Below are positions 54,201-64,000 of a stretch of 64,000 nt of DNA, piece after piece; within the stretch, counting starts at the first letter, position 1, and every line of letters begins with the position of its first letter. The stretch covers positions 558,001 to 622,000 of the forward strand of contig BSBM01000424.1 of the NCBI GenBank assembly GCA_027924585.1, given 5' to 3'. Source of the DNA: Larix kaempferi (lineage: Eukaryota > Streptophyta > Pinopsida > Pinales > Pinaceae). A model generated the notes under the pieces. The model worked only from the letters and a program-made list of their open reading frames with translations, was not told where the DNA came from and ran no database searches. The position numbers were made by a program, and so were the translations under genes.

Positions 54201-57200
54201 TCCTGTAATAATTTTGTTTGCTGGTTGTAACGTAAATTGTCTTGGTGTTAACTTGGCAGGGCTTTGGTGGTGAGTTTCGAGCTTGGCATGGGGCATTCGT
54301 AACTTGGCGATTATGGGTAAGTCTGGCCTTTGCTGGCCATTTCCTCCCTTCGAGCTAAAGTTGACTACGGATTCATTTGCTCTTTAAAATGAGAGTTTTG
54401 TGTGATGGTTTTAAAACTAGGGTTTAAGATGTATTTACTTGGTTGAAAACGCAAGTCGTGGCCAAGCTCTATGGCATTCTCTGAAATGTATGATCCACAA
54501 CATTTGGCTGTGTTGTATCCTGTATGGCGTTTTGAGAGAGGAATCGTTTAACTTTGCTCCTGGGCACTTTGTTGTATGGTTACGGCCTTTTGGGAAGACT
54601 GTTAAATAATGAGAAGGTGTATTATTTGACCTCTGTAGATTTTATGGGTACATTTTTGTTACTCCTGCAAGCTTTTCGTGTGGTCTCTGTAGGTTATTCT
54701 AATACTAAAGCCTGAGGTCCTGGATGTATGAAATCTCTGTATAATTTAAAGTTTTGACTAAAGCTTACCTGCATTTTTATTCTTCGTGGTCTGTCTAAGT
54801 TATAAATTATGGTACTCTGGTCTTTACTCCCGTCATTTTAAGTTTAATCTCTACTCTGAAAAACGTAGCTTGCTGTGGAAAAGAGGTGTTCGTTTTAAAT
54901 TATTAAAGGGGAAATCCCTAACTGGGTTATCCGCTTTTGTCTTTCTTCTGAATAGAAAATCGATTTTACTTTTGCAATGAGGATTTTAAGAATTAAAAGT
55001 TGGGTTATCGTAATTCTAGTTGGAAAGGAAAATATAGCTGATGTAGAGAGTAGTACTCTGCATTTTGGTTAAATCTTTTGGGTGTGAAAATTTACTGTGG
55101 GAGATCTTTTAATTAAGAAGATAGAGACAACGTATGAAATGATTTCTTGTTTGGTTTGATTTCGAAGTGGAATTTATGACCCAGCCTTAACGTTTAAAAT
55201 TGTAAGAGAATGGGGAAAGATCCCTGCTATAGCATGGACCCCCAGTATGTAAATCATGGCTTGATTTCTTTGTTAGGGTAAGGCGCAGATGATTCGATCC
55301 TGTGCTTGGTTCTTTTATTTAATGGATTTTAATTCTGGAAATGTATTTCATAAATATTTGCATTTTGATGAATCTTTTTGTAGCTAGTTTTTAATGTTTT
55401 TAGTGTCGTGTTTTAAATTCTCTATTTAAGCTCTTTAAAGAAGAAAAGACAGGCCCTGTGAAACTATGCTAAAGATAAAAGCGAAACTGGTTATGCATCT
55501 GCTCAGAAAATGAAATTCATGGTTTTTAATTTCTGTAAATGAGGAATGGGATGCTTTTACTGAGTTTGATTTGGTCTTACAAAAGCTCTCGACAGGGTTT
55601 AGTTATTTAATCTCTTTAAATAAAATTTGGCATAGTAAGGGTTTGGAAATAAGTTGGACAAGAATTTATGCGCCAATACTTGGCAGGGCGTTTGGTTATA
55701 AGAGTTTTAATTTAATTTTCAGCATAAATTTGATTTTCATTAGGGTATAGTTTTAAGATTTTAAGCTGGAGTTTTAAGTTATTGATTCGATCTCCTACAA
55801 GAGATGATTCCACTGTATAATGTATACAAAATATAATTGTTTATGAACACTTTACTGTTTTCGGTTAACTAGGGTTTGCAGACTTTAAACTGTTGGGTCC
55901 AGGAAATGCCCCTTTTTGGCCATCTTTATTACACCTTTTTGCCCTAATTCCATCCTATTTTCATGAGCTACATCCATGTCTTTCCAGATCAATCTATAAC
56001 ATTGACAAGTATAATATGCTATTACTTTATTTGTTTTTTATGCCTAAGATTGTTAAATATTATGGATCTTAGTCCTTGGTTTATACTAATTTGTGTGACT
56101 TCATTTAGCCAAGGTCTAAAGCGCAGGTGTATCATCCCAGCAGTGCCAGCTGTGACTCTTCAAGCGTCAGCTTCTCATATTCCAAGAGACAGCGCATCTT
56201 CCATGCAAGCTGTAACAAATTTCCACTGTAACAGATCCCATTGAAGAGGAGTTTAGCTGCGAGAGATAGGTGGCATTCCAGCTATCAAGTCTGTTGATCC
56301 AATTGCTATCGGGGCAGCAGCATCCTTCAGAATTAACAACACTATTCAACACGTTGTATCAGTTAGCTGTAACTCCGCAGCACGAAGATCATAGATCTTC
56401 ATTGCTGCGCGATTCTTGTGGATCTGAAACTGTCTTTCTTTTGTATAAATTCCAGAAGGCTCTGGTAGCCCGGGGGTTGGACAATCATTACTTGTGTAAG
56501 TTGTAACAGAGCATTGAGACTCACGATCTTCCATTAATAATATGAGAGCAAAGTTCTTCACTTCTGTGTTTTAATTAGCTGTGACTCTCGGCATCTCTGT
56601 TGGAAGGAGAGGGCCCACCTTCTCACAAAGATAGCCGATTTAAGTAGGTAGAGTAGTCAGTTTTACATCTGTTGTGTGGTGTGGAATGATTGCAATTATT
56701 GCTGGTAGCTATAACAGAGATTAGCTCTCTCTTCTGGCATTTTATCACTTGCATTTTGAATAGATGTAGCAGAGTGGTGTGATAGTCGACTGTGTAGGAC
56801 AATTTACTTAATTTTCATGTGTTTTTTAATCAGCTGTGACAGCCAAGCTCCATTCTAACTATCTTTTAGTTGTTTATGCTTTCTATGATTTCCAGTGATT
56901 ATCAGTTAGAGTTCAAGCTGGTGTTTTAATTCTGGTTGTTGTTGTATCTTCAATTACACTTAGAGATTAGACAATTAATGGTAGAATTACAATAGCTACT
57001 GGATAGATCATTTTGGTAAAGGTTGAGTGTTGTAGCTTGATAATTATAGGATTTAACTTCTTGCAAAAGTAATCTAGTTTTATTTCACATTAGATCATTA
57101 ACTTGCTGGATTGATTTATGTAGGGAAGTTGTTTCATTTGGATACTTAGATGTGTGAATTATATTAGTGTTCTTAAGGAAGGAATTGGTTGGACACATAG

Positions 57201-57525
57201 GTAGGGTCATCATTTACATTCAACAATCAACTGCTCAATCTGTTTATGCATAGACTGTGCTTATTACCTTTGAAATAAAAGACCTTCCTGGGTTTGACAA
57301 TTTATATTGATCATTCTGTGTGTTAGATTTAATTAACTGACATATAGAGTGCCCAACATAAACCAGAATTTAACCTTTGAAATAGGAAGGATAAAGCAGG
57401 AGAGCCAATGCCATAGGCCCTTGCTCTCATTAACTACTGCTACCAGATTATTATGAAAAGAATTGACAGAATTAAATTTCTAACTTTAGCAGCCTAATAA
57501 TAAATTGAAAAAAACATAAGGGTAT

Positions 57526-57732
57526 TCATACCTGTACAGTTGCATCTTGATCCTTCTGTAGGCATAGACCTGCACACCTCCAAACACTAATTACAGAAAA
57601 CAAGTATGTGTTGATCTGGATGTCCTGTAGAATAATTGAACCGAATGACTTTGGGACTACCACGTTCCTCCCAACCTTGACCCTGAAGTGTTCCCGGTTC
57701 ACTAATGGATCCCCACGAGCTGGTTCCAACAT
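57526..57732 (-). other. Short open frame just after the presumed LTR start site
   Basis: A 68-residue frame (MLEPARGDPLVN...) starts about 75 bases after the TATA box at 57,806. I do not recognise it. It could be an upstream ORF in the leader, a captured exon, or chance. Without the 5' LTR copy its conservation cannot be tested here. Confidence 0.2.
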
Positions 57733-57802
57733 GCAATAGGACAGTAGAGGACCTAGGGCAGACTGCTGATGATAATCAGATCTTGGGAATAATAAGCTCC
57801 TT

Positions 57803-57813
57803 CTTTATATAGG
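57803..57813 (-). promoter_or_regulatory. TATA box of the second gypsy LTR
   Basis: Minus strand CCTATATAAAG, followed by AAGGAG. Only this site in the LTR combines a good TATA form with the right orientation. Confidence 0.55.
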
Positions 57814-58069
57814 TGAACTTTTGGAATATAGCTGTTGGTTTAAATAATAATAATTTTAATATTAACTTCAGTTTTTGATTAAATTTTGAATTATAATATT
57901 TTTAAAAGATACTTTAACTAACTACTTACTGCTAGTTTATCTAGGACTTTTACTTTGTTACAACTAGATTTATCTTTAAGTTAGATCAAAATCTTTTCTT
58001 TAAATATAATAATAATATAAAGAAATATCCTATGCATAAATTTTATGCATACTATTTACACATAAGTGA

Positions 58070-58279
58070 GTTTTCTTTTATAAATAACCAATCTGATTAT
58101 TTAATAGTTAAATATCATAATAATTTTTTTTTATTTAAATAGCATAATAACTCTTTGATAATTATTTAATACAAGTTTTCTTTTATAAATAACCAATATG
58201 ATTATTTAATAGTTAAATATCATAATAATTGTTTTTTATTTAAATAGCATAATAACTCTTTGATAATTATTTAATACAA
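58070..58279. repeat. 105-bp tandem duplication in the LTR U3
   Basis: Units 58,070-58,174 and 58,175-58,279 differ at only a few bases (both start GTTTTCTTTTATAAATAACC and end TTTAATACAA). Confidence 0.9.
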
Positions 58280-58659
58280 TATCCAATTCTTTGGACAAGG
58301 CCTTTTGGTAAGTTTGGATAGTTGGCTAGGCTAGGTGACTCTAGGTCCCTCTTGCATGTTGGATTCCCTCGTTTAACATGGTAGTTCCCACAGTCCTTGA
58401 TGAGAGATAGAAATGATTCATTTAACCAATTAAATAATTTGTGATGAATAGTAGTGTTATTCAGAGTCTTCTTGACTCAACACTTTCAAGATCAAATAAC
58501 CCGAGTGCTCTTCAGAGCTTTGGATCAACACTCTCACATGGGTGTTACGCTAGTGCAATTCCAGAGCATCCTGCTCAACACTAGTACTAGAATGTGGTTG
58601 TGAAGCACATCTACAATATACAAATGGCCTCAGATCCGGTATTCATTATCAAGCTTGGA

Positions 58660-59100
58660 GTGCTCCAGGGCTTATGCCCAACACTCTATGTCCATCGGGG
58701 CTTACGCCCGGTACATAATAAAAATTCCTCTATGTACATCGGGGCTTATTCCCAGCACATAAGTCATTCATGTGCTACAGAGTCCACGCTCAACACATAT
58801 AAAATTCAATCATGCATATCCTAACTCTGCACAGTATATAACAAAAGATCATCTCAGTATAATAGGTTCTTGTACTCAATATCATAATAAAGCATCAATT
58901 AATATACATTGGGGCTTTCCGCCTAGTATATAGCAATAACCTGTATCTTCTAGGGTCCATGCCCAAATATGTATACCTACAACAAAAATATGCCATGTGC
59001 ATTGGGGCTTACGCCCATCATATAATATAAGTAAAAACATGTGCATTGGGGCTTACGCCAAGTATATCCAAATAAATCATATGTGTTGGGGATTTAATCC
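58660..59100 (-). repeat. Repeated GGGGCTTACGCCC motifs in the LTR U3
   Basis: At least six dispersed units read GGGGCTTACGCCC or close variants on the plus strand (near 58,667, 58,698, 58,741, 58,911, 59,003 and 59,047), each with a following ACATAA- or ATATAA-like word. GGGC-TTAC-GCCC can fold into a small hairpin. Repeats in U3 often act as enhancer blocks; here that is only inferred from location. Confidence 0.7.
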
Positions 59101-59147
59101 GAATATGTAACATCAATATATAGTCAGTCAAAATTCGGGATATTACA

Positions 59148-59160
59148 TCCCTCCCCGCTT
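59148..59160 (-). promoter_or_regulatory. Polypurine tract of the second gypsy element
   Basis: Minus strand AAGCGGGGAGGGA, directly followed by the LTR start TGTAATATCCC. Confidence 0.9.
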
Positions 59161-59183
59161 AGAAACAACACCGTCCCGGTGTT

Positions 59184-62100
59184 CTAGGGACTAGAAATGA
59201 AGTCATGAAATAAGGTGGGGTAAGCCTCTTTCATGGTTGCTTCATTTTCCCAAGTAGCCTCTTCTGGTCCGAAGTGCCTCCATTGCACCTTCAACTGGAT
59301 GATGGTCCTTCTTCTAATTTGCACCTCTCTCTTATCCAGAATGTGAAGGGGCTCCAGCATGAATTCCCCTTCGGGTTCCACCTGTAATAAGGACCAATCA
59401 ATCACATGTTTAGTATCATAGAAATATTTCTTTAATAAATATGCATGAAAAACATTATGAACTTTTACATGAGCTGGTAAAGCTAACTCAAATGCTACTG
59501 GCCCTTTCTTGGCCAATATCTCAAAGGGTCCACAAAATCTGGGGGCTAGCTTCCCGCATCGCCCCAAGATCAGAGAGCTTCTTTTTGCCTTCACTTTTAA
59601 GAAGAAATGTTTTCCGACTTGGTAATCTTTGTCTTTTTTTTTCTTATCCGCATAACTCTTTTGGTGGTCTTGTGCCTCCTTCAAGTTTTGTTGCACTTTG
59701 GTGACTAGCTACTCCAAGTCTTTTAGTAAGTTGGGACCCAACATAAGTCTGTCTACCGGACTATCTCAAGTTACTGGTGTCCTACACTTTCTACCATAGA
59801 GCACCTCGAAGGGACTCATCTTGGCAGAGGTCTGGTATCCGTTGTTGTAAGCAAACTCTGCAAGGTGTAGGTAATCCTCCTATTTTGTGGGGTTGTTCAC
59901 AACATACATCCTAAGCATATCCTCAAGGATTTGGTTCACCCATTCCATTTTTCTATCGGTTTGGGGATGGTACGCGGTATTGAACTGTAGTTGTGTCTCC
60001 AAACCGGAGAACAATGTCCTCCAAAAGTTACTAGTGAACTTCGTGTATTGATTGGAAATGATTTCCTTGGGATCCCATGCAATCAGAAAATCTCCTTTAG
60101 GAAGATGTCCGTGATGTGAACAGCTTTGTAAGTAGACTTCACTGGTATAAAATTTGTTGCTTTTGATAACTTGTCTACTACTACAAAGATGGAGTCATTC
60201 TGTCTCTTACTCTTGGGTAAACCCGTGATGAAATCCATACTGATGACCTCCCACTTCCACTCTGGAATGGGTAATGGTTGCAGTAGTCCTGAAGGGTGTT
60301 GGTGTTCCGCTTTAACCAGTTGGCACTCCTGGCACTTAGCGATGAATAAGGCTATGTCGGCTTTCAACTTAGGCCAAAAGAAGTGTTTCTTTACCACTAA
60401 TATCATCTTTTGATATACCGGATGCCCCGAATAGGGTTTCTGATAGAAATATGTGAGGATGTTAGATGTAATGTCTCCACTTTCTGGAACATAAAGTCTC
60501 TCCTTCGACCATAGTAGTCCTGACTCGTCTATTTTATACTCTTTTTGATGTTGGAATAACCTATCCTCTTTGATCTTTTTAAGGATCTCGACATAGAATC
60601 GGTCACTCATACATGTCGTTCTAATCCTGTCGTGTAAATCTGAGTCAGTTTGATTTAGTGTCACCTCATATAACATATGATCCCGTCGACTTAAGGCATC
60701 GGCGATCTTGTTCTCCTTTCCTTTTATGTGCTTTAGCTCAAATTGGTACTCACTAAGGAAGGCTAGCCACCTGGCTTGCCTAGCATTTAGGTCAGGTTGG
60801 TCAAACAAGTACTTCAAACTCATGTTATTCGTCTTCAGTAGGAACTTCTTTCCCATAAGGTAATGCCTCCACATCTTTAAGGCATGGATAATGGCGTCTA
60901 GTTCAAGATCATGCATGGGGTAGTTCTGTTCATGTTACTTCAACTTCCTTGACTCATAGAAGATAGCGAAGTCATTTTGCATAAGGACTCCACCGAGCCC
61001 TTCCTTGCTTGCATCTGTGCAAACCAAGAAGTCCCCATCGGGGTTGACAATCCATAGGATGGGTGCGCTAGTCAAAAGTTGTTTTAACTTTTGGAAAATT
61101 TCCTCGCACTTGGTCGTCCAAAGAAACTTGTTTGTCTTGTTCCGCAAGGCAGTAATAGGGTAAGCAATCTGCGAGAAGTTCTCAATGAACTTCCGGTAGT
61201 AACTGGTTAACCCTAAGAAGGATCTTATGTCGGTCACGAAAGAGGGTGTAGGCCATTCCTCTATGGCTTTAATCTTCTCAGGGTTGACTTCTATCCCCTT
61301 CTCGGAAATGATGTGAACTAGGTACTGTATCTGGGGTTTGTATAAATCACACTTGCTAAACTTAGCGTACAGTTGGTGTTCTTGTAGTACTCGTAACACT
61401 ATTCGGAGATGTTCTTCGTGTTCTTCTTCACTTTTGGAGTAGATCAAAATGTCGTCAATGAAGACTAGAACGAACTTGTCTAGGTATTTACTAAAGATGT
61501 TGTTCATCATGCACATAAAGTTGGCAGGTGCATTCGTCAATCCGAAAGGCATTACCACAAACTCGTAATGACCGTATCGGGTGCGAAAGGCGGTTTTACT
61601 GATGTCTTCGTCACAGATTCTTACTTTGTGATATACAAATCGTGGGTCGATCTTCGAGAATATCTTCTCTCCTCCGACTTGATCAAACAAGTCGTCAATT
61701 CTAAGGAGTGGGTAACGGTTCTTGATGGTCAACTTGTTGAGTTGGCAGTAATCGATGCACATCCGCATCGTTCTATCCTTCTTCTTGACAAAGAGTATCA
61801 GTGCTCCCCAAGGGGACACACTCGGTCGGATGTATCCTTTCTCTATCAACTCCTATAACTGAATTTTGAGCTCCACTAATTCTGGTGGACTCTTGTGGTA
61901 AGGGGCTTTAGAAACGGGTACTGACCCCGGTTTCAATTCTATAGAAAAGTCTAAGTCTCATTTGGGTGGAAACCCAGGTATTTTCTCGGGGAATACATCC
62001 TTGAATTCTACGAGGACTAGTAAGTCTTCGATCTTCTGTTGCCTATCGGCCTCTACTGTTTGAATGTTAACTGCAAAGAGTTTACAACCCTTCCTTATGC

Positions 62101-62497
62101 ATTTCTTTGATTGCAAGGTAGATATTTTCCTGACGGAAACTTTCGTAGGTATACCCTGAATCTTTCTTTGATTCCCTTGGTTATCTGTGCATAATATTGA
62201 CTTGCTCAAGCAGTCAAGTAGGGCATGAAGTTCTTCCAACCAATCCATGCCTATAATCACGTCGTAAGAACCTAGTGGTAGGATGTTTAGATCTACCCTA
62301 GTTGGGAAACCATTCAAATCTATCTCGCAAGTTCTAACTAGTTCGGAGACTTTCCATTTGGTACCCGTGGCTAGTTGTACCATCCGTGGTTTCTCGTGAC
62401 TCTCTCAGTTTAACTTACAAGTATCGACTATCTTAGGGGAGACATAGCTTCAGCATGCACCGAGATCTATCAAAACTGAAACAGCTGTGTTTGAGAT
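59184..62497 (-). pseudogene. pol: pol of the second gypsy element: protease, RT, RNase H, integrase, chromodomain
   Basis: Protease near 61,958-62,490: DLGA where the family has D-S/T-G-A, then IGMDWLE. Reverse transcriptase 60,935-61,900: MCIDY, FGLTNAP, catalytic FIDD. RNase H 60,650-61,000: TDASKEG, HDLELDAI, ADALSRR. Integrase from about 60,480: CQECQ finger, MDFITGLP, and QTD...MEWVNQ keeping its Glu near 59,945. C-terminal chromodomain in 59,184-59,500: LKVQWRHFGPEEATWE. The chromodomain in relatives steers integration to heterochromatin. Breaks include a TAA at 60,935 between RT and RNase H in the same frame, stops after DLGAC and in the region 61,850-61,957, and frame changes between 59,697 and 60,082. 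Confidence 0.9.
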
Positions 62498-63747
62498 CTA
62501 ACCCTCAATCTCGACCATAGTGGCTTGGTGATATGCTTGTCGGCCAGCAAGTGCATCATAGATCCTGGGTGTTCTTTCCACGTCCCCTACTGTTGGTTTT
62601 TCTTGTATGTTGTGTAAAAATTCGTCCGTCTTGTTGCGATAGTCTCGGAAATAGTGGGGCCCTTGGAATTTCCAGCAAGTAACTGTTGGTGGGGCAACTT
62701 TTCCTCCTTTGTTGAAAGCTGGTCTGTTGGCATATGGTGGGGGTACATTTGGCCATGCATGAGGTCGGTTGAAACCTCTATTGGGTGGAAAACTATTTTT
62801 TTGTTTACAGTAAGGTGGAGGTCTAAAACCTGGTCTTCGTTTGTGTGAAAAGGTTATGAATCTATCTATGTTTCTGTTTATGTTATCATTCCTTGGTTGT
62901 CGATGTTCATAAAAGAGTCTAGATTTGTGGAAAGTCACGTCTAATGTTTTAGGCATGTCAAACTCAATCTACTCTCGAAAATTGGGAGGTAGGCTTCCTA
63001 AGAATTGTTGTATCTTGAATTTTTCATCCTTTATATAAGGAACGTAATATAGTAGATCCAGAAATCTATTGATGAAAGCTTCCATAGTTAGGGATCCCAT
63101 TTTTAGTTCATGAAATTCTTTGATACTTTTGTAAAAGAATCTTTCAAACATGTATTTGTTTTGAAACAATTTGCTGAAAGCATTCCATTTTATGTCTCTC
63201 ACTTCGTGCTCTTTTGTATGTTTCAAGTCTCTCCACCATCTGGATGCTTTACCATTTAAGTTGTAAATGGCCATTCGTGCTTGCATTTCGCTGGAATAAT
63301 TGTGGACCTTAAAGTATTTCTTCATTCCTAACAGCCACTCCTCAGCTTTCTCCACAATGTTTATCTCTCCATCATAAGTTGGGGCTTTAGTTTTCCAGAA
63401 TTATCCTTGTAAACTGTCATCACTCTTCCTCCTTTTATTGCAAGGGGATGGTGAACCGTCATCATCGGAAGAGCTCTTACATTCCTCTTCCATGTAATTA
63501 GGTATGTGTTCTTCATACTCATCCTCTTTAGGACTGATGGATATTTTTGTGTTACAACTTCTTTCCTTGGATTTGTTGGTTGAGTGGGTGGACTGTCCAT
63601 GGGACCTGGCCCTGTTAAGATCTGAAGTAGAGCTTCATTTATGGCTTGTTGTTCCCGTCTTTCCTGCATATTATCATCTCTGAAACTCTGTAACTCATTT
63701 TGTAACTGCTGTATTGATTTCATTAAATCTGAGTTTAATTCCACCAT
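62498..63747 (-). pseudogene. gag: gag of the second gypsy element
   Basis: The ATG at 63,747 opens a coiled-coil-like N-terminus (SIQQLQNELQSFRDDN). The Gag core lies at 62,969-63,355 (AEEWLLGMKKYF, ASRWWRDLKHTKEHE, FSKLFQNKYMFERF). A zinc-knuckle remnant near 62,670 reads CWKFQGPHYFRDY, with both the second and the last Cys replaced. Frameshifts lie near 63,560 and 63,360, and a TAG follows FRE at about 62,969. The frame then runs on towards protease, as in the first gypsy element. Confidence 0.85.
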
Positions 63748-63978
63748 GATCTCTTACTCTTGTGGTGGGGAATTTAAGTTCCCATGTATGTTGATATCTT
63801 TTTCTGTATTCATCCTTCAGGTTGTAATTGTACCTGCAATGTTGTATCCATTGTAAGAACAGAAATCTATTAGTTCATATATATAAAAGAAATTTATAAG
63901 TGCATGTTTCGAATTATAAGTATCTATAGCGGATGTTTCTTGTAATGAGCCCAATAGGTCACTTAGTATTGTAGCTAG

Positions 63979-63990
63979 GCTCTGATACCA
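63979..63990 (-). promoter_or_regulatory. Primer-binding site of the second gypsy element
   Basis: Minus strand TGGTATCAGAGC, two bases from the end of the 5' LTR (63,993). Confidence 0.92.
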
Positions 63991-64000
63991 CTTGTAATGC

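Larger units (their letters stand above)
53285..59147 (-). repeat. 3' LTR of the second gypsy element (5,863 bp)
   Basis: On the minus strand it begins TGTAATATCCCGAATTTTG at 59,147 and ends GGGACATTACA at 53,285. It directly follows the purine tract, so the right border is firm. The left border fits the collinear break of the non-coding repeat and the matching 5' LTR end at 63,993. A TATA box near 57,806 puts the presumed U3 at 59,147 to about 57,775 and leaves about 4.5 kb of R-U5. It contains no gene I recognise. Confidence 0.85.
53285..64000 (-). mobile_element. Second Ty3/gypsy chromovirus, minus strand, 5' LTR beyond window
   Basis: Read on the minus strand: 8 bp of the 5' LTR (63,993-64,000), primer-binding site, gag, protease, RT, RNase H, integrase with chromodomain, purine tract and a complete 5,863-bp 3' LTR. 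The LTR ends are TGTAATATCCC and GACATTACA, and the visible end of the 5' LTR (GCATTACA) fits. It lies inside copy 2 of the non-coding repeat. Pol is more readable than in the first gypsy element but still has several stops and frameshifts. Confidence 0.92.

Overview
The window is nuclear DNA of a plant with a large, repeat-filled genome. The evidence is two long-LTR chromovirus-type Ty3/gypsy elements, a plant-type L1 LINE with a C-terminal RNase H, a tRNA-derived SINE, spliceosomal introns and AT-rich spacers. A gymnosperm is plausible because the LTRs are very long (4.5 and 5.9 kb), but nothing seen proves it. I found no ordinary host gene, rRNA, tRNA gene or CRISPR array.

Layout. 1-7,975: copy A of a two-gene DNA-transposon-like element, cut by the left window edge. 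It holds the tail of an unrecognised multi-exon gene (+), a minisatellite, a 234-bp hairpin, a four-exon transposase-like gene (-), and a second minisatellite. 7,976-10,002: no gene, a possible LTR fragment at 8,682. 10,020-17,437: full-length L1 LINE with 17-bp target-site duplications. 17,455-18,676: tandem duplications and a 211-bp SINE. 18,677-22,591: non-coding LTR-retroelement-like repeat, copy 1. About 22,750-49,019: copy B of the two-gene element, flanked by palindromic TTATTCGGCCGAATAA-type motifs and split by a 13,645-bp Ty3/gypsy element (32,916-46,560, 5-bp duplication CAAAT). 49,020-50,199: spacer. 50,200-53,284: copy 2 of the non-coding repeat. 53,285-64,000: second Ty3/gypsy chromovirus on the minus strand, entered through its 5,863-bp 3' LTR and cut by the right edge eight bases into its 5' LTR.

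The most interesting content is the repeated two-gene element. Gene 1 (+) has short, phase-0 terminal exons and no domain I recognise. Gene 2 (-) keeps three acidic motifs (VVDFAEN, DGCAGQF, HGKGEHDG). These resemble, from memory, a family of uncharacterised animal transposase-like proteins with DGAASQYKN-like and HGK motifs. The genes are convergent and meet at a hairpin of identical length in both copies. Both copies are disabled by different lesions, many of them CGA to TGA, as expected from decay of methylated CpG. Copy A preserves the uninterrupted site of the gypsy insertion in copy B, so the insertion order can be read directly.

No gene in the window looks fully intact. The LINE comes closest, with one apparent one-base frameshift in ORF2.
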